Source: CAZFBA01 sp964517135
GTDB lineage: Bacteria > Cyanobacteriota > Vampirovibrionia > JBFMGH01
DNA: 58,700 bases
Assembly (NCBI GenBank): GCA_964517135.1
Contig: CAZFBA010000024.1
Span: 1 to 58,700 of the forward strand
Direction of reading: 5' to 3'
Made by a program: the position numbers and the translations under genes. The notes beneath the pieces are model-generated. The model searched no databases, was not told the origin of the DNA, and was given only the letters and a program-made list of their open reading frames with translations. Shown here piece by piece: positions 43,758 through 54,221 of the stretch. How positions within the stretch are numbered: position 1 is the stretch's first letter; each line of letters starts with the position of its first letter.

Positions 43758-46700
43758 GAAGGTTTTTAACTTCGACAGATGCTTCTTTAGCACTCATTGC
43801 GTTTGTTTTAGCATCTTTTAATTCATTTTGTAGAGTTACAACCTTGTTTTCCAGCTCATTAATTCTTAAACTTGCAATAGAACTGTCTTTTTCAGCTACT
43901 TTCAAATCTGCGAGCTTCAATTTAAGGTTAGCAATTTCCTCTCTGGCCGCCAGAAGATCTTCAGCCTTATCTGTTCTGGCATCTGCGAGTTCTGCTTTTG
44001 TTTCAGCCAGTTCTAGCCTGACATCAGCAACTTTTTGACGTGCTTCATTCAGTTCTCTAATTGTTTCCTGAGAAGTTCCAAGTTGTGAACTTGCTTTTTC
44101 AAGCTGTTTTTCAAGTGATGCAATTTGTTGATTTTTTGTTTCTATTGCAGCTTTCTGTTTTTGCAGCTCTGATTTTATTAAAGATAATTCATTTTTTAAC
44201 TGTTCGCTGTTATCTTTCTCAAGTTGTTTTTCAAGAGACTGTATACGGGTTTCTTTAGATGCTATAAGTTGTTTTGATTGACTTAACTCTTTTTCAATCT
44301 GTTCTTTTTCCTTTTGAATATTTTGATATTGCTGTGTTTTTGTTTGGGATAGGTCAGCAACAACCTTTTTAGCCTTTTCAAGTTCTTCCTTTGTTTTTGC
44401 TAAATCTTCTTGAACAGCAATTATTTCTGCATTCTTTATAGAAATAGAGGATAGACGTTTTTCCAGATCTGATATCTTTGTATAAGATGATTGAAGTTCG
44501 TTTTGTTTTTTTGCAAGTTCTTCTTTTAAATTTATTTTATCTTCTTGAAGACTCTGAAGTTCTGTAGTTTTTAACTGTTTTAGCTCTGATATAGTCTCTT
44601 TAGCTCTAACAAGCTCGAGCTTGGTATCATTGAGATCCTTCTGTAGATTAGCTATTTCAAGATTAGCTTTTTCTGAACTACTTGCCCTGAGGTGAAGTAC
44701 TTCCATTTGTTGTTTTGCTTTATCAAGTTCTTGTTGCTTTGCAGTCAATTGATTGTTCAGTTGATCAACTTTAATCTGTAATTCAGCTAACTTCTCTGAT
44801 TGTTGTCCGGTCTGAGCCGACAGTTGTTTTGCTGTTTGCAGTTGGTCTTCAAGATTACTAATCCTGCGGGCTTTTTCATTAATACTTGAAGAAAGATTTT
44901 GAACCTGATTTTGTCTTGCTTGAAGTTCGGCTTCAAGCTCTGAAATCTTTTTTTCAAGCTGCTCATTTCCCTGCCCCTGCTGGCTTGCAACCTGGAGTTG
45001 CTCCTGGGAAGCTTTGATCTTCTCTTTAAGGTTAGATATTACATTCATGGCATTATTTAGCTGTGTTGAATTTTCATCTGCTACAGCTTTATATTCTGCC
45101 AGCTGCTTTTTCAGGGTTGTTACCTGCTGGGATTCTCCCGCAGTCTGACTTTGAATTTGTTGCTCAAGAGATACTTTCTCCTGCTTGAGAGCTGAAACCT
45201 GCTGGCTAAACATTTCTACTTTTTTGTTAGACTCTTCAAGATCCTTCACCTTAACATTAGCCATTTGAAGTTGTTTCTCGGCTTCATCCAGCTGACTTTT
45301 TAGTTTATTCATATCTTCCTGAAGTTTGGATGCATCGCCTCCCTGCTGTTTTAGCTGTTCTATCTGTTTTTGAAGCTCTTGATTGGTTTGTCTTAATTTT
45401 TCAAGTTCCTGATTGCTGGCTTTTGCAGCATTTTGTGCCTGTGAAAGCTGTTGTTTCAAATTATCAAGTTGTTGATGTGATGCTGCTGTTTGCTGTGACT
45501 GATTTTGAAGTGCATCTATTTTCGCCTGCAACTCATTAACCAGTGATTGAGAAGCATTTAACTTCTGTGCCTGTTCAACTGACTTGCTTGTTGTCATATC
45601 AAGCTGCACTTTCAGTTCTTCTAGCTTCTTGCCCGAGATATCAAGCTCCTGTTTAAGTCTGGCAACAAGCTGTTCAAGGGCATTCTGTCTATCTTTTTCT
45701 TCTGGAGTGAGAACTTTTTGTTTTAGTTCTTCTATCTGTGAGTATGCCTGCTGCAATTCATCGTTTTGTTGCCTGAGAGTAGTTCTGGCTTCTAGAAGAA
45801 GCTTTTGCGAATTATCTAATTTCTGTTCATAGTCTTGAATTTTCTGATCATTAGATTTTGCTCTTTCAAGTTCTTGTTTGAGTGTGTTGACTTCATTCTG
45901 TAGAGAAGAGGTCTTATTTAATAGTTTAGCCTGATCTTCAAGGGCTTTTTGAGCTGCTTCAAGCTGTGATTCAAGTCTGGAAACCTGTGCTTTAAGCTTA
46001 TCTGCTTCAACACCCGATGATTTGTATTGAGACAACAGTTTTTCCTGCTCGGCCATTCTGGTTTTGGTCTGCTGTAATTCTTTCTGAACATTATCAAGCT
46101 GCTGTTTCAGTGTCTCATTCAAGGATGTCTTTGAATTTAAAACCCGGTTAAGTTCTTCCGTCTGGCCTGCAAGAGTTTGTTTGGTAACCTGCAACTGGGA
46201 TTTCGTCTCCTCAAGCTCTTTTTGAAGTTTTTGCTGCTCTGCCAGGCTTTGATTTGTCTGCTGCATTTGCTGTTTAATCTGATCAAGTTGTTGTTGCAGC
46301 TCGTTATTCCTAGCATTTAGCGACTGAATTGTGCTGTTAAACTCCTTTTGAGTCTGTTCCATTTTTTCTAATTGCTGGGCTTTTCTAACCAGCTCAGAAT
46401 TTGAGTCTATTAATTGCTGTTTTAAAGATTCTACCTGCTCAGATGAACTTTGCTGACCTGCCAATTGCTGTTGAAGCTGATCAAGCTCTGTTTTCAGTGT
46501 TGCATTAATGCTTCTTTGAGAATCCAGCATGCGATTAAATTCTTCTGTTTGACTGGATAAAGTAGCTTTAGCCGTTTCAAGTTGTGATTGTGTTTCTGCC
46601 AGCCTGCGCTGATAATCCTGTAATTCTGTTGAAAGGTTTCTGGAAGTTTTTTGCTGACTGGAAAGGGTTTTTTCTAGTTCTTCTTTGGTTTTTAACAATT

Positions 46701-47847
46701 CATCCCTGGTGGTCTGAAGTTCTTGTTCTTTCGCTATAAGCTTATTTTGATAATTCAGAGCAGTATCAAGCTCTGAAGACTGTTCTTTAAGCTGGTCTTT
46801 TGTTTTGTTAAGCTCATCTCTAGACTTTTCAAGTGAGGAGGTCAGATCACTAATTTTTTCCTGGGCTCTTTTATGCTCACTAATTGACTCTGCAAGCTTC
46901 TTCTGGAGCTCATTTATCTGTGTTTGATCTTCTCTTTGCCTTGATGCACGGGCACGCTGAAGTTCATTTTTTAAGGCAACAATCTTTTCATTTGCCTCTC
47001 TTATTTTTTCTGTTTGTTCGGCAGAAATATTTGTTGAGCTGTTCAAAAGCTGTTGTGCTGTATCCAGTCTAGATTTTGTTGATTCCAACTCTTGTCGCAA
47101 TGCCAGAGAAAGCTTTTCCAGTGCCTCAATACGCTGTTGAGACTCTGATGTATTCATATCACTGAAACTTGCTTTTTCTTTCAGCTCTGCTATCTTATCA
47201 TAAGCCCTGGTAAGCTCTTCTGTCTGCGTATTAAAAGTATCTCTTGTTTGTTGCAATTCACTTTTTAGCTTTTGAAGCTCACTGGCAAGCTGAGATATTC
47301 TATTCTGGGCTAGCTGTAGCTCACGAGAACTATCACCAGATGGATAAGAGGGAGTTGTATAATCTGATGGAGTCGAAGGAGTTATGTCTATTGTCTTTGG
47401 AGCTTTTGTTTTAACAGGAAGAGAAACCAGAATACTTTTACCAGAATCACTTAAAAGCTGTGGAACACCTCCAGTAGACTTTTCAAGCTCTATGATAAGT
47501 CTTGTTGAGTTATCAGCCGTGTTTTCCATAGCAATTACTTTTCTTACTTCAGGAATCTGTTTTGATATTGCCTGTGTAATAGGTATTGAATTTTGAAGAT
47601 AGCTTTCTGGCCTTGTATTAGGCACATCAATAACTATCATCAGAATAGGTACACCCTTTGAAAAACTTTCCCAATACTTAAGGCTTGGCCTGACTGTCTC
47701 AGAGGTCTGCAATTCCAGCGTGCCTTTCTGAGGATTAGCATTTAACTGATTCAGTAAAGCCTTTGCTATTGAAGGCGAGTAATTTGTACTCAGGTTTAAT
47801 GCTAAAAGCGTTGTGGCTATTATAAATAACTTTCTGGACTTAGACAT
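43587..47847 (-). CDS. N-terminal part of giant secreted coiled-coil protein (runs into gap)
   Basis: About 1420 codons from ATG 47847 to the gap. There is a signal peptide (MSKSRKLFIIATTLLALNLS..., cleavage near AKA-L), then a folded domain of about 120 residues (KYWESFSKGVPILMIVIDVP ... TRLIIELEKSTGG ... KSILVSLP) that looks like an AMIN-type beta domain. A Pro/Ser/Thr linker follows, and then about 1250 residues of nearly uninterrupted coiled coil rich in Gln, Leu, Lys and Glu. Joined to 41934-43486 it makes a protein of at least 1937 residues ending in TPRs. A rod of this length could span or tether the envelope. AAGGAAAT precedes the ATG. The AMIN assignment is tentative; the coiled coil is certain. 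Confidence 0.88.
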
Positions 47848-48300
47848 TATTTCCTTCTTACTCCTAATTCTCCTGAAACTCCCCGTTTATACCAGAAAGA
47901 GACTTATTTCTGGCGGTTTAAAGTTTTAAAGGTATTCAATTTAGTGTGATTAAGCGTATAACGTACATGTATTCTACTTCTGATAATGTATTATAGCAAC
48001 ATTTACACATTCGGGGAAAATTGTTAACAAAAGCCGGTGTTTTTGATAGAGAATGATTGCTATAGAAAGCTTATAAATGCTTTCAGGTGAATGTTTGGGC
48101 AATATCCTTTTCTGTATTTGTTACTTCAAAACAATTTACGATACCAGCCTGTACCAGAAGACCTTGAAACAGTGAGTTATAACCTCTTGCTTAATTATAA
48201 AAATATGCTTCAATTTGTTTACACAATAAATGGTTGTCTACCCATGTATTTGTTGACTGTTCTACATTTGAATGACCAACATCTAAATAAGTATAGCAGG
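47848..48300. other. 453-base region upstream of the giant gene
   Basis: It should contain the promoter of the giant gene on the minus strand. There is a TATAAT on the minus strand at 47990-47995 with no good -35, and a small stem CCAGAAA/TTTCTGG just upstream of the gene. An open frame on the plus strand (48091-48366) overlaps the real small gene on the other strand and is not accepted. Confidence 0.4.
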
Positions 48301-48480
48301 TTATTCAGCTCTAAAAAAACGGCTGCTGGTACCTTCTTTGCCTATTCTGACTTTGATTTCTTTTAAGCACCTGGGGCATTTACCTTCATAGGCAGTGCCA
48401 TCTTTGTTGATATAAATCCTGCTATAAACATGACAGCACTCAAACATAATACCAAGAAACTTTTTAGTCTTTTTATCCAT
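48301..48480 (-). CDS. Conserved small zinc-ribbon-like protein (59 residues)
   Basis: A 59-residue product reads MDKKTKKFLGIMFECC, then HVYSRIYINKDGTAYEGKCP, then RCLKEIKVRIGKEGTSSRFF and RAE. The pairs C-C and C-P-R-C look like a split zinc ribbon, and the block GTAYEGKCPRC...VRIGxxGTSSRFF is one I recall from short conserved bacterial proteins of unknown function. AGGA is 6 bases before the ATG. The gene is independent of its neighbours, both on the same strand. Role unknown; metal binding is inferred from the cysteines. Confidence 0.8.
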   Translation of the reverse strand: MDKKTKKFLGIMFECCHVYSRIYINKDGTAYEGKCPRCLKEIKVRIGKEGTSSRFFRAE

Positions 48481-48612
48481 AGTAAATCCTGTTTATGGTA
48501 AGCCTAACAAGATAATTTAAGAATGTTTAAACTCCTATCAAAAGTCATTTTAAACCTTTTACAACACCTGATAATATTATACCGCTGACAGAGGTTTTTT
48601 GCAGACAATTTC

Positions 48613-50934
48613 TTAATTAATTCGCTTAATCTTATAGATGTGAAATTCAGCGTTATCAAGCTTATCGTAGGTCATAATGTGGTCAGAGTGGTTTTTTACA
48701 TCAAAGGTCTCAATAAATTCATAGCTATCCATGGGTAATACATATTCAGAAACCAGTGTAAAGCCATCAGGAACGTGAATAGATGCATTATAAACAGGTT
48801 GATATTCTTGCAATACAGAATAAAGTTGATATTCATTGTCTGCTTTACGCAGTACCTGCCTTGGTGGGTTCTCATTGGCTACTATAAACAGACGTTCATC
48901 ATCACCAAAGGCAGGTTGTTTTTTCAGGCACCAGGCAATAAGGCCAGTTCCTGTTTCATTGCCATGCCATATTTCAGACACACCATAACGTGTAAAGATA
49001 TTGTTAAGTGCAAACCGGTTAATAGCATCAAATTTTCTGAAGAATTCTTCATCATTGTTTCTGGTCATAGATATTTCTTCACCTATAACCCTTTCTACAC
49101 CTGTTCTGGTAAAGCTTTCATCGCCATCAATAAACATTGAAGGTCTTTCAGCCAGAGGGGTTTCTGGTAGAAATTTATATTTAAACCATTTAAAAAGGGC
49201 ACCTGATGCTTCCATCTGGGCAGGATACTGGTCTATTTCTCTGAATTCCCCGTCCTGATTATTATAAGTTTTCAGGATAGACAGTTGTGTCAAACATTCT
49301 GGCAATTTGCTGTTATAATAAGCCAGCTGATGATTGTCTTTAATGATTGTCTTAACATTCTTATGGTCCTGTGAAACTATATCTGCACCCCATAGAAGGT
49401 CAAACCTCATATCCTGGTGGTATTCTTTGAGGAAGCCTTCCCAGAGCATATATTCTGCAAGCAGCCCGAAGGTCGGATTAGCCTCTCTAAGCTTGTCATT
49501 AATGTAACGCAAAACACTTGCAGGAGCTCTATAGCTAATAGGTTTTCCATCAGGAGTCTGAGAAACCTTATCTACTATGTGGTCTATATGATCAACCCTG
49601 AAACCATCGAAGTTATATTCCTGCTGGAGTTCAACAAGAAAATCAGCCCAGAAATCTATTACTGGCTGGTTATGTTCACCTGATTCAAGAAAAACAAAGT
49701 AAAATGGTGTCTGGCAATCAAGATTAGCAATTGCCGTCACATCGTTTCCATTTACGTCATAGTGTTTAAAAAGCGGATGCCCTGCACCAGAAACCATTCT
49801 ATCATAGACAGGAATACCGCAAGAACACCAGGCACCACCAGGAGCAGGCCATAAACCTTTTGAAATCAAGGTTCCAATAATGTCATAGTGTTTTTTTACA
49901 ACATCTTCTTCAGTCAGTTCCTTTTCAGGTGAAGTGTCAAGCACATCTGCTATGATCTCTTTGACTTTTTTTACGAGCTTTTGCTGGCATTCTTTTGATG
50001 TCATTTCTTCAGAATAGGCTCTACGCTTATCATCAAGCAGTTGTTCCATTCTTTCTTCTATGTGAATTGCTTCATAAGGAGTATTCTCTGAAGCACCATC
50101 CAGTGAATTTGAGATTAAAGCTTTTACTGTTTCTATTTCTGAGCTATTGAAGTTTTCTTCAAGTTTTCTGGCAATGATATCAAGCTCTTTTCGGAGGTTT
50201 TTATTGAGTTCAGGTATATCATACCACCTGGCTATCCAGGGTTTAGATAGCACTGTAGCAGAATATCTGGCTGATTGTGGCAATACATCATACATTACAG
50301 GGTGTCCTGCAAGCTGACAGAGCTGAAAAAATAGTTTTACCTGTTCTTTAAGGTCTGTATTCAGGGCTTCTGATAACTTTGTATCTTCCAGTTTGTCAGA
50401 TATAAACTTTGATTTTGGCAGATAAGCACAGCCAAAATCCCTCGGGTGAAACGGTACAAAATACATAACAGTGCCTAAAACCTGAAAATCAGGTTTCCCG
50501 GAAGAGACAACAAGTAATTGTCTTATCCAGTCGTGGAACCTGCCAGTTTGAAATTGATTTTCATTTCCATTGCCCAGTGCTGCAAGGTTAACAAGCTTCA
50601 CATTCAGCTGTTCTCTGGTCAACCAGCTTGAATCAGTAAAGCCTGCACGCCTTACAGGACTTATAGAAGATTCATCAAACACAAATTTACCATCTTTAAA
50701 GGTTCCATTTAAAATACACTTTTCTTCTATGCCTATCAGGGCTTCTGCCGGAGTAACTTCGTGTAAACATCTATAAAAACTATAAGGCAGGTATCCATAT
50801 TTATTTACCTGCCCTCTGATATAAGTTTTACGATCTTCAGATACCTCTGAAACACCATAATAATCTTTTAATTTAGTAAATAAAATTGTTAAAGACTCGG
50901 CATCAATTATCTTGCTGGATTTTGTTGTTTCCAT
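48613..50934 (-). CDS. Divergent GH13 (alpha-amylase family) protein
   Basis: This 773-residue cytoplasmic protein has a GH13-type barrel. Region II is clear (YNFDGFRVDHIDHIVD, nucleophile Asp ~447), region III has the acid Glu (GLLAEYM, ~493), and region IV has an Asp (MFIDGDES, ~602). The usual region I D-x-V-x-N-H reads YDVLPQSAR and region IV H-D reads G-D, so two substrate-site histidines are missing. A long helical insert lies at about 285-345. The substrate (alpha-glucan, sucrose-like or other) cannot be predicted. ATG 50934 is chosen because GAGG lies about 9 bases upstream; the frame is open to a GTG at 50949. It is monocistronic. Confidence 0.82.
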   Translation of the reverse strand: METTKSSKIIDAESLTILFTKLKDYYGVSEVSEDRKTYIRGQVNKYGYLPYSFYRCLHEVTPAEALIGIEEKCILNGTFKDGKFVFDESSISPVRRAGFTDSSWLTREQLNVKLVNLAALGNGNENQFQTGRFHDWIRQLLVVSSGKPDFQVLGTVMYFVPFHPRDFGCAYLPKSKFISDKLEDTKLSEALNTDLKEQVKLFFQLCQLAGHPVMYDVLPQSARYSATVLSKPWIARWYDIPELNKNLRKELDIIARKLEENFNSSEIETVKALISNSLDGASENTPYEAIHIEERMEQLLDDKRRAYSEEMTSKECQQKLVKKVKEIIADVLDTSPEKELTEEDVVKKHYDIIGTLISKGLWPAPGGAWCSCGIPVYDRMVSGAGHPLFKHYDVNGNDVTAIANLDCQTPFYFVFLESGEHNQPVIDFWADFLVELQQEYNFDGFRVDHIDHIVDKVSQTPDGKPISYRAPASVLRYINDKLREANPTFGLLAEYMLWEGFLKEYHQDMRFDLLWGADIVSQDHKNVKTIIKDNHQLAYYNSKLPECLTQLSILKTYNNQDGEFREIDQYPAQMEASGALFKWFKYKFLPETPLAERPSMFIDGDESFTRTGVERVIGEEISMTRNNDEEFFRKFDAINRFALNNIFTRYGVSEIWHGNETGTGLIAWCLKKQPAFGDDERLFIVANENPPRQVLRKADNEYQLYSVLQEYQPVYNASIHVPDGFTLVSEYVLPMDSYEFIETFDVKNHSDHIMTYDKLDNAEFHIYKIKRIN

Positions 50935-51157
50935 ATTATATAGCCTCACTCAAGTATGTTCGATGAAGGAGCTTAAGCACTACTTTGCTGCATTAATGGC
51001 CCTCAAGAGCCGGGTTTGCTGTTTATACCATAACAAATTTTTCATCAATGAGTATAATACTAATCGTGATAAATTCCAAATTTTTTTTGTACTACTATAA
51101 ACAGTAATTTTTCTGGTAAAATAACTTGAGTGATACTCTATAAAAGGTAAAAAACTA

Positions 51158-52285
51158 ATGTATGCTGATAAAAAAAGAATTCTGGCAACGTTTATTGAAC
51201 TGGTTCAAACCTATAGCCCATCAAAAGGGGAAGAAGAGCTTGCCAGGCTTCTTCTTGACAAGTTATCTCTTCTGGGGCTCTCAATAGAAAGGGATGAGTT
51301 CGGAAATATTATAGCAAAACTCGGTGGTAAAAAGGGTATCAATGCTCATTGTATATTCTTTTCATCCCACCTGGATGTTGTTGAGCCTTGTAAAGATATC
51401 AACCCTGTGCTGGAAGAAGCAGAAGATAATATTATCATTAAAACTGATGGTAAAACTGTTTTAGGCGCTGATGATAAAGCTGGATTAACTATGATAATTG
51501 AAGCTCTAACATGCATTATAGAAAATGACCTTGACCACGGCCCTGTTGAGCTTGTATTAACCCTTCAGGAAGAAAACGGCCTATTTGGCTCTAAAGCAAC
51601 AAACATAGACAAACTGGAATCTTCATTCGGCTTTGTTCTGGATCACTCAGCACCTATCGGAACAGTCATTTCCAGAGCTCCTCAGCACGACAACCTTACA
51701 TTTATGTTCAAAGGTAAATCTGCTCACGCAGGGCTGCAACCTGAAGAGGGTATAAGTGCTATCTTACTGGCATCCGAAGCTATTAAGCTAATGCCCTGCG
51801 GAAGACTCGACGATGAGACTACTGCCAATGTAGGAACAATTAAAGGTGGCTTTGCTACTAATATTATACCTGATCAATGTATTGTTACCTGCGAAGTCAG
51901 AAGCCACGACGTCAAAAAAGTTAACCATTACGTTGAAAAATTTATCGATGCAGCTAACGAGGCAACTAAAAACACTCCAGATACCTCTGTTAAGTTCTTA
52001 AGAGATACAGAATACAGAAATATTGAAATAAAACCCGATGACAGAGTTATAATATACTCTAAAAAAGCAGCAGAAAAGCTTGGAATTGCCTTTAAAGCAA
52101 AAGCTACTTGCGGCGGCAGCGATGCAAATATATTTAATCACAGAGGCCTTGAAGCTATATGCCTTGGCTGTGGATACAAAAACCCCCATTCAACCAGCGA
52201 AAGTATAACACTTAATGACCTTACACTGGGTACTGAATATGTTATATCTATTATTCAGTCTGTAATAGAAAAGGAACCTGCCTGA
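51158..52285 (+). CDS. M20-family metallopeptidase (PepT-like)
   Basis: This 375-residue dizinc peptidase has SSHLDVVEP (first metal His/Asp), VLGADDKAGLTMI (bridging Asp), LTLQEENGLFGSKA (catalytic Glu pair), FVLDHSAP, the dimerisation domain FKGKSAHAGLQPEEGISA, and the C-terminal metal His in NPHSTSE. It is closest in style to tripeptidase-T-like aminopeptidases of the M20B group. Its stop overlaps the NUDIX gene start by one base (TGATG-type junction), opening a four-gene operon through ispF. Confidence 0.9.
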   Translation: MYADKKRILATFIELVQTYSPSKGEEELARLLLDKLSLLGLSIERDEFGNIIAKLGGKKGINAHCIFFSSHLDVVEPCKDINPVLEEAEDNIIIKTDGKTVLGADDKAGLTMIIEALTCIIENDLDHGPVELVLTLQEENGLFGSKATNIDKLESSFGFVLDHSAPIGTVISRAPQHDNLTFMFKGKSAHAGLQPEEGISAILLASEAIKLMPCGRLDDETTANVGTIKGGFATNIIPDQCIVTCEVRSHDVKKVNHYVEKFIDAANEATKNTPDTSVKFLRDTEYRNIEIKPDDRVIIYSKKAAEKLGIAFKAKATCGGSDANIFNHRGLEAICLGCGYKNPHSTSESITLNDLTLGTEYVISIIQSVIEKEPA

Positions 52286-52821
52286 TGCCAGAACAATTTT
52301 TTGAAAAAACTCTCTCCACTGAAGAAATATATAAAGGAAAAGTCGTTACCATCAGAAAAGACAAAGCTGAGCTTATAGATGGTTCAACAAAGATTAGAGA
52401 AGTCGTTATGCACCCTGGAGGCGTTGTAGTAGCCGCAATAACAGACAATCATCACGTATTGCTCGTCAGGCAATTTAGATACCCGGTAGGCGAAGAACTT
52501 ATCGAACTTCCGGCAGGCAAACTGGAATACGGCGAAGATCCGGATGATGCCATCAAAAGAGAACTGGAAGAAGAATGCGGCTATAAAGCAACTAACTGGA
52601 CCCGCTTGGCCTGCGTCATCTCCACCCCCGGTTTCTGTGACGAAAAACTCTACCTCTACAAAGCAACCGGATTGATCAAATGCGATCGCAAATACGAAGA
52701 AGGCGAATTTCTTGAAGGCTTTTCATTACCACTCAAAGAAGCCTGGCAAATGGTGCTGGACGGACGTATTAAAGATATGAAATCAGTAGCAATGCTGGGA
52801 CTCGTAGGAGCTAACTCTTAA
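52285..52821 (+). CDS. NUDIX hydrolase, ADP-ribose pyrophosphatase type
   Basis: This 178-residue protein carries a complete Nudix box, G-x5-E-x7-R-E-L-x-E-E-x-G-Y (GKLEYGEDPDDA ... RELEEECGY), after VLLVRQFRYPVGEELIELPA, the typical ADPRase segment. It should split ADP-ribose to AMP and ribose-5-phosphate and so limit free ADP-ribose. It is translationally coupled to the peptidase. The HAD gene starts directly after its stop. Confidence 0.92.
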   Translation: MPEQFFEKTLSTEEIYKGKVVTIRKDKAELIDGSTKIREVVMHPGGVVVAAITDNHHVLLVRQFRYPVGEELIELPAGKLEYGEDPDDAIKRELEEECGYKATNWTRLACVISTPGFCDEKLYLYKATGLIKCDRKYEEGEFLEGFSLPLKEAWQMVLDGRIKDMKSVAMLGLVGANS

Positions 52822-53649
52822 ATGACTTACTATAACAAAGATATCAAATTGCTGGCACTCGATATTGACGGAACACTTATCGATAAAGACTATATCATCA
52901 AGCAACCTGTAAAAGACATCGTCAAAAGAGTACAGCAAGAAACAGATATTAAAGTAGTACTGGCAAGTGGCCGCATGTCATACTCCACCAAAATTGTTGC
53001 TGACGAGCTTAACATAACTTTACCGGCTGTTGTCTACCAGGGAGCAATGATAAAAGATCTATACAAAGATGAAATACTATTTCACAAAACAATTGATCCT
53101 GAAAATTCACTCAAAATCATTAAGGATATTGAAGAAGAAGATATTCATGTTAATGTATATATACAAGACCAGCTATATATGACTAAAATAAGCGAGGCAG
53201 CAAAAGTATATAGCTCTTATCGCAATGTTGAACCTGTCATAATACCTGATTTCAGTATTGTAAAAAATAACCCTCCAACCAAAATTCTAGGTCTGGACAG
53301 AGATACCAGGAAGGTTGAAGCCTTAAAAGAAAGACTACAAAAAAAATATATATCTATTCTGGGCATATTCGCTTCCAACCCGGTTTTTATAGAGGTCATT
53401 AGACCAGACCTTAATAAAGGAAAAACTCTCTTTAAGATGGCTGAAGACTTCTGGAACATACCGCAGGAAAACATTATGGCTATAGGTGACGGTGAAAATG
53501 ATTATGAGATGGTTAAAGGCGCAGGTACAGGTATTGCTATGGGTAACGCTACCGATAAAGTAAAAGAAGTCGCCTGCTATGTATCCTCACCAGTAAGTGA
53601 ATTTGGGGCTATTTGTGCCATTGAAAAGTTTATCTTTGGAGGTAAATAA
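52822..53649 (+). CDS. Cof-type HAD-superfamily phosphatase
   Basis: This 275-residue protein is of the HAD IIB (Cof) subfamily. Motif I is LALDIDGTLID (nucleophile D14, acid D16), motif II the Ser in VLASGR, motif III Lys in DLNKGKTLFKM, and motif IV GDGENDYEMV. The C2B cap lies between. Members dephosphorylate sugar phosphates or cofactors such as pyridoxal or flavin phosphates; the substrate is not predictable. It abuts the NUDIX gene and precedes ispF by 5 bases. Confidence 0.92.
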   Translation: MTYYNKDIKLLALDIDGTLIDKDYIIKQPVKDIVKRVQQETDIKVVLASGRMSYSTKIVADELNITLPAVVYQGAMIKDLYKDEILFHKTIDPENSLKIIKDIEEEDIHVNVYIQDQLYMTKISEAAKVYSSYRNVEPVIIPDFSIVKNNPPTKILGLDRDTRKVEALKERLQKKYISILGIFASNPVFIEVIRPDLNKGKTLFKMAEDFWNIPQENIMAIGDGENDYEMVKGAGTGIAMGNATDKVKEVACYVSSPVSEFGAICAIEKFIFGGK

Positions 53650-53654
53650 AATTC

Positions 53655-54134
53655 ATGGAATACAGAACAGGCCTTGGATATGACCTGCACAGACTTAAAG
53701 AAGGCCGCAAACTAACACTCGGCGGAATTGATATACCCTTTGATAAAGGACTTGACGGACATTCAGATGCAGATGTGCTAATCCATGCTCTTATAGACGC
53801 TATGCTTGGAAGTATTGCTGCTGGAGATATAGGACAGCATTTCCCACCGGATGACCCGCAGTTTAAAAATATTTCCAGTACAAAACTCTTAACAAAAGTA
53901 AAGTCTGTTTTAGCAGAACACCACTACCGTATCGTAAATGTTGATTCAGTAATAATAGCTGAACAGCCAAAATTACGTCCATATATAACGCAGATGCAAC
54001 AAAACCTTGCCAGAATTCTTGATGTAAAACCAGAACAGATTTCTATAAAGGCTACTACCACCGAAGGGCTGGATAGCACCGGTCAGGGAAAGGCTATTGC
54101 AGCTCAGGCCATTGTGCTGGTTAAGAAATTGTAA
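53655..54134 (+). CDS. ispF: 2-C-methyl-D-erythritol 2,4-cyclodiphosphate synthase
   Basis: This 159-residue trimeric zinc enzyme belongs to the MEP isoprenoid pathway. Zinc ligands are in GYDLHRL (D10, H12) and the GHSDADVLIHALIDAMLGS block. IGQHFPPDDPQFKNISS and the C-terminal KATTTEGLDSTGQGKAIAAQA are diagnostic. Length is normal. It is the last gene of the peptidase-NUDIX-HAD-ispF operon. ispD is not adjacent. Confidence 0.96.
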   Translation: MEYRTGLGYDLHRLKEGRKLTLGGIDIPFDKGLDGHSDADVLIHALIDAMLGSIAAGDIGQHFPPDDPQFKNISSTKLLTKVKSVLAEHHYRIVNVDSVIIAEQPKLRPYITQMQQNLARILDVKPEQISIKATTTEGLDSTGQGKAIAAQAIVLVKKL

Positions 54135-54163
54135 AGAAAATTTACAATTTGTCGGTTCTTTTT
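54126..54163 (+). terminator. Probable terminator after ispF
   Basis: AAATTGTAAA (54126-54135) pairs with TTTACAATTT (54141-54150), overlapping the stop codon. A run of T residues follows about 8 bases later, so it is a weaker candidate. Confidence 0.5.
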
Positions 54164-54221
54164 TCTGCTTGAGGTGTTTTATCAGGGATATACAGTTATA
54201 CAGCCAGAATGAGAGGCATCA

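Noticed and set aside
43391..43759. Open frame on the plus strand through the N gap
   Set aside because: Antisense to the coiled-coil repeats, repetitive only because the coding strand is, and it includes ambiguous bases.
48091..48366. 91-codon plus-strand frame
   Set aside because: No ribosome-binding site or recognisable product; its end overlaps the better-supported 59-residue gene on the minus strand.
52683..52690. GCGATCGC octamer, the cyanobacterial HIP1 site
   Set aside because: I noticed only this one, within the NUDIX coding sequence; HIP1 is informative only when highly over-represented.
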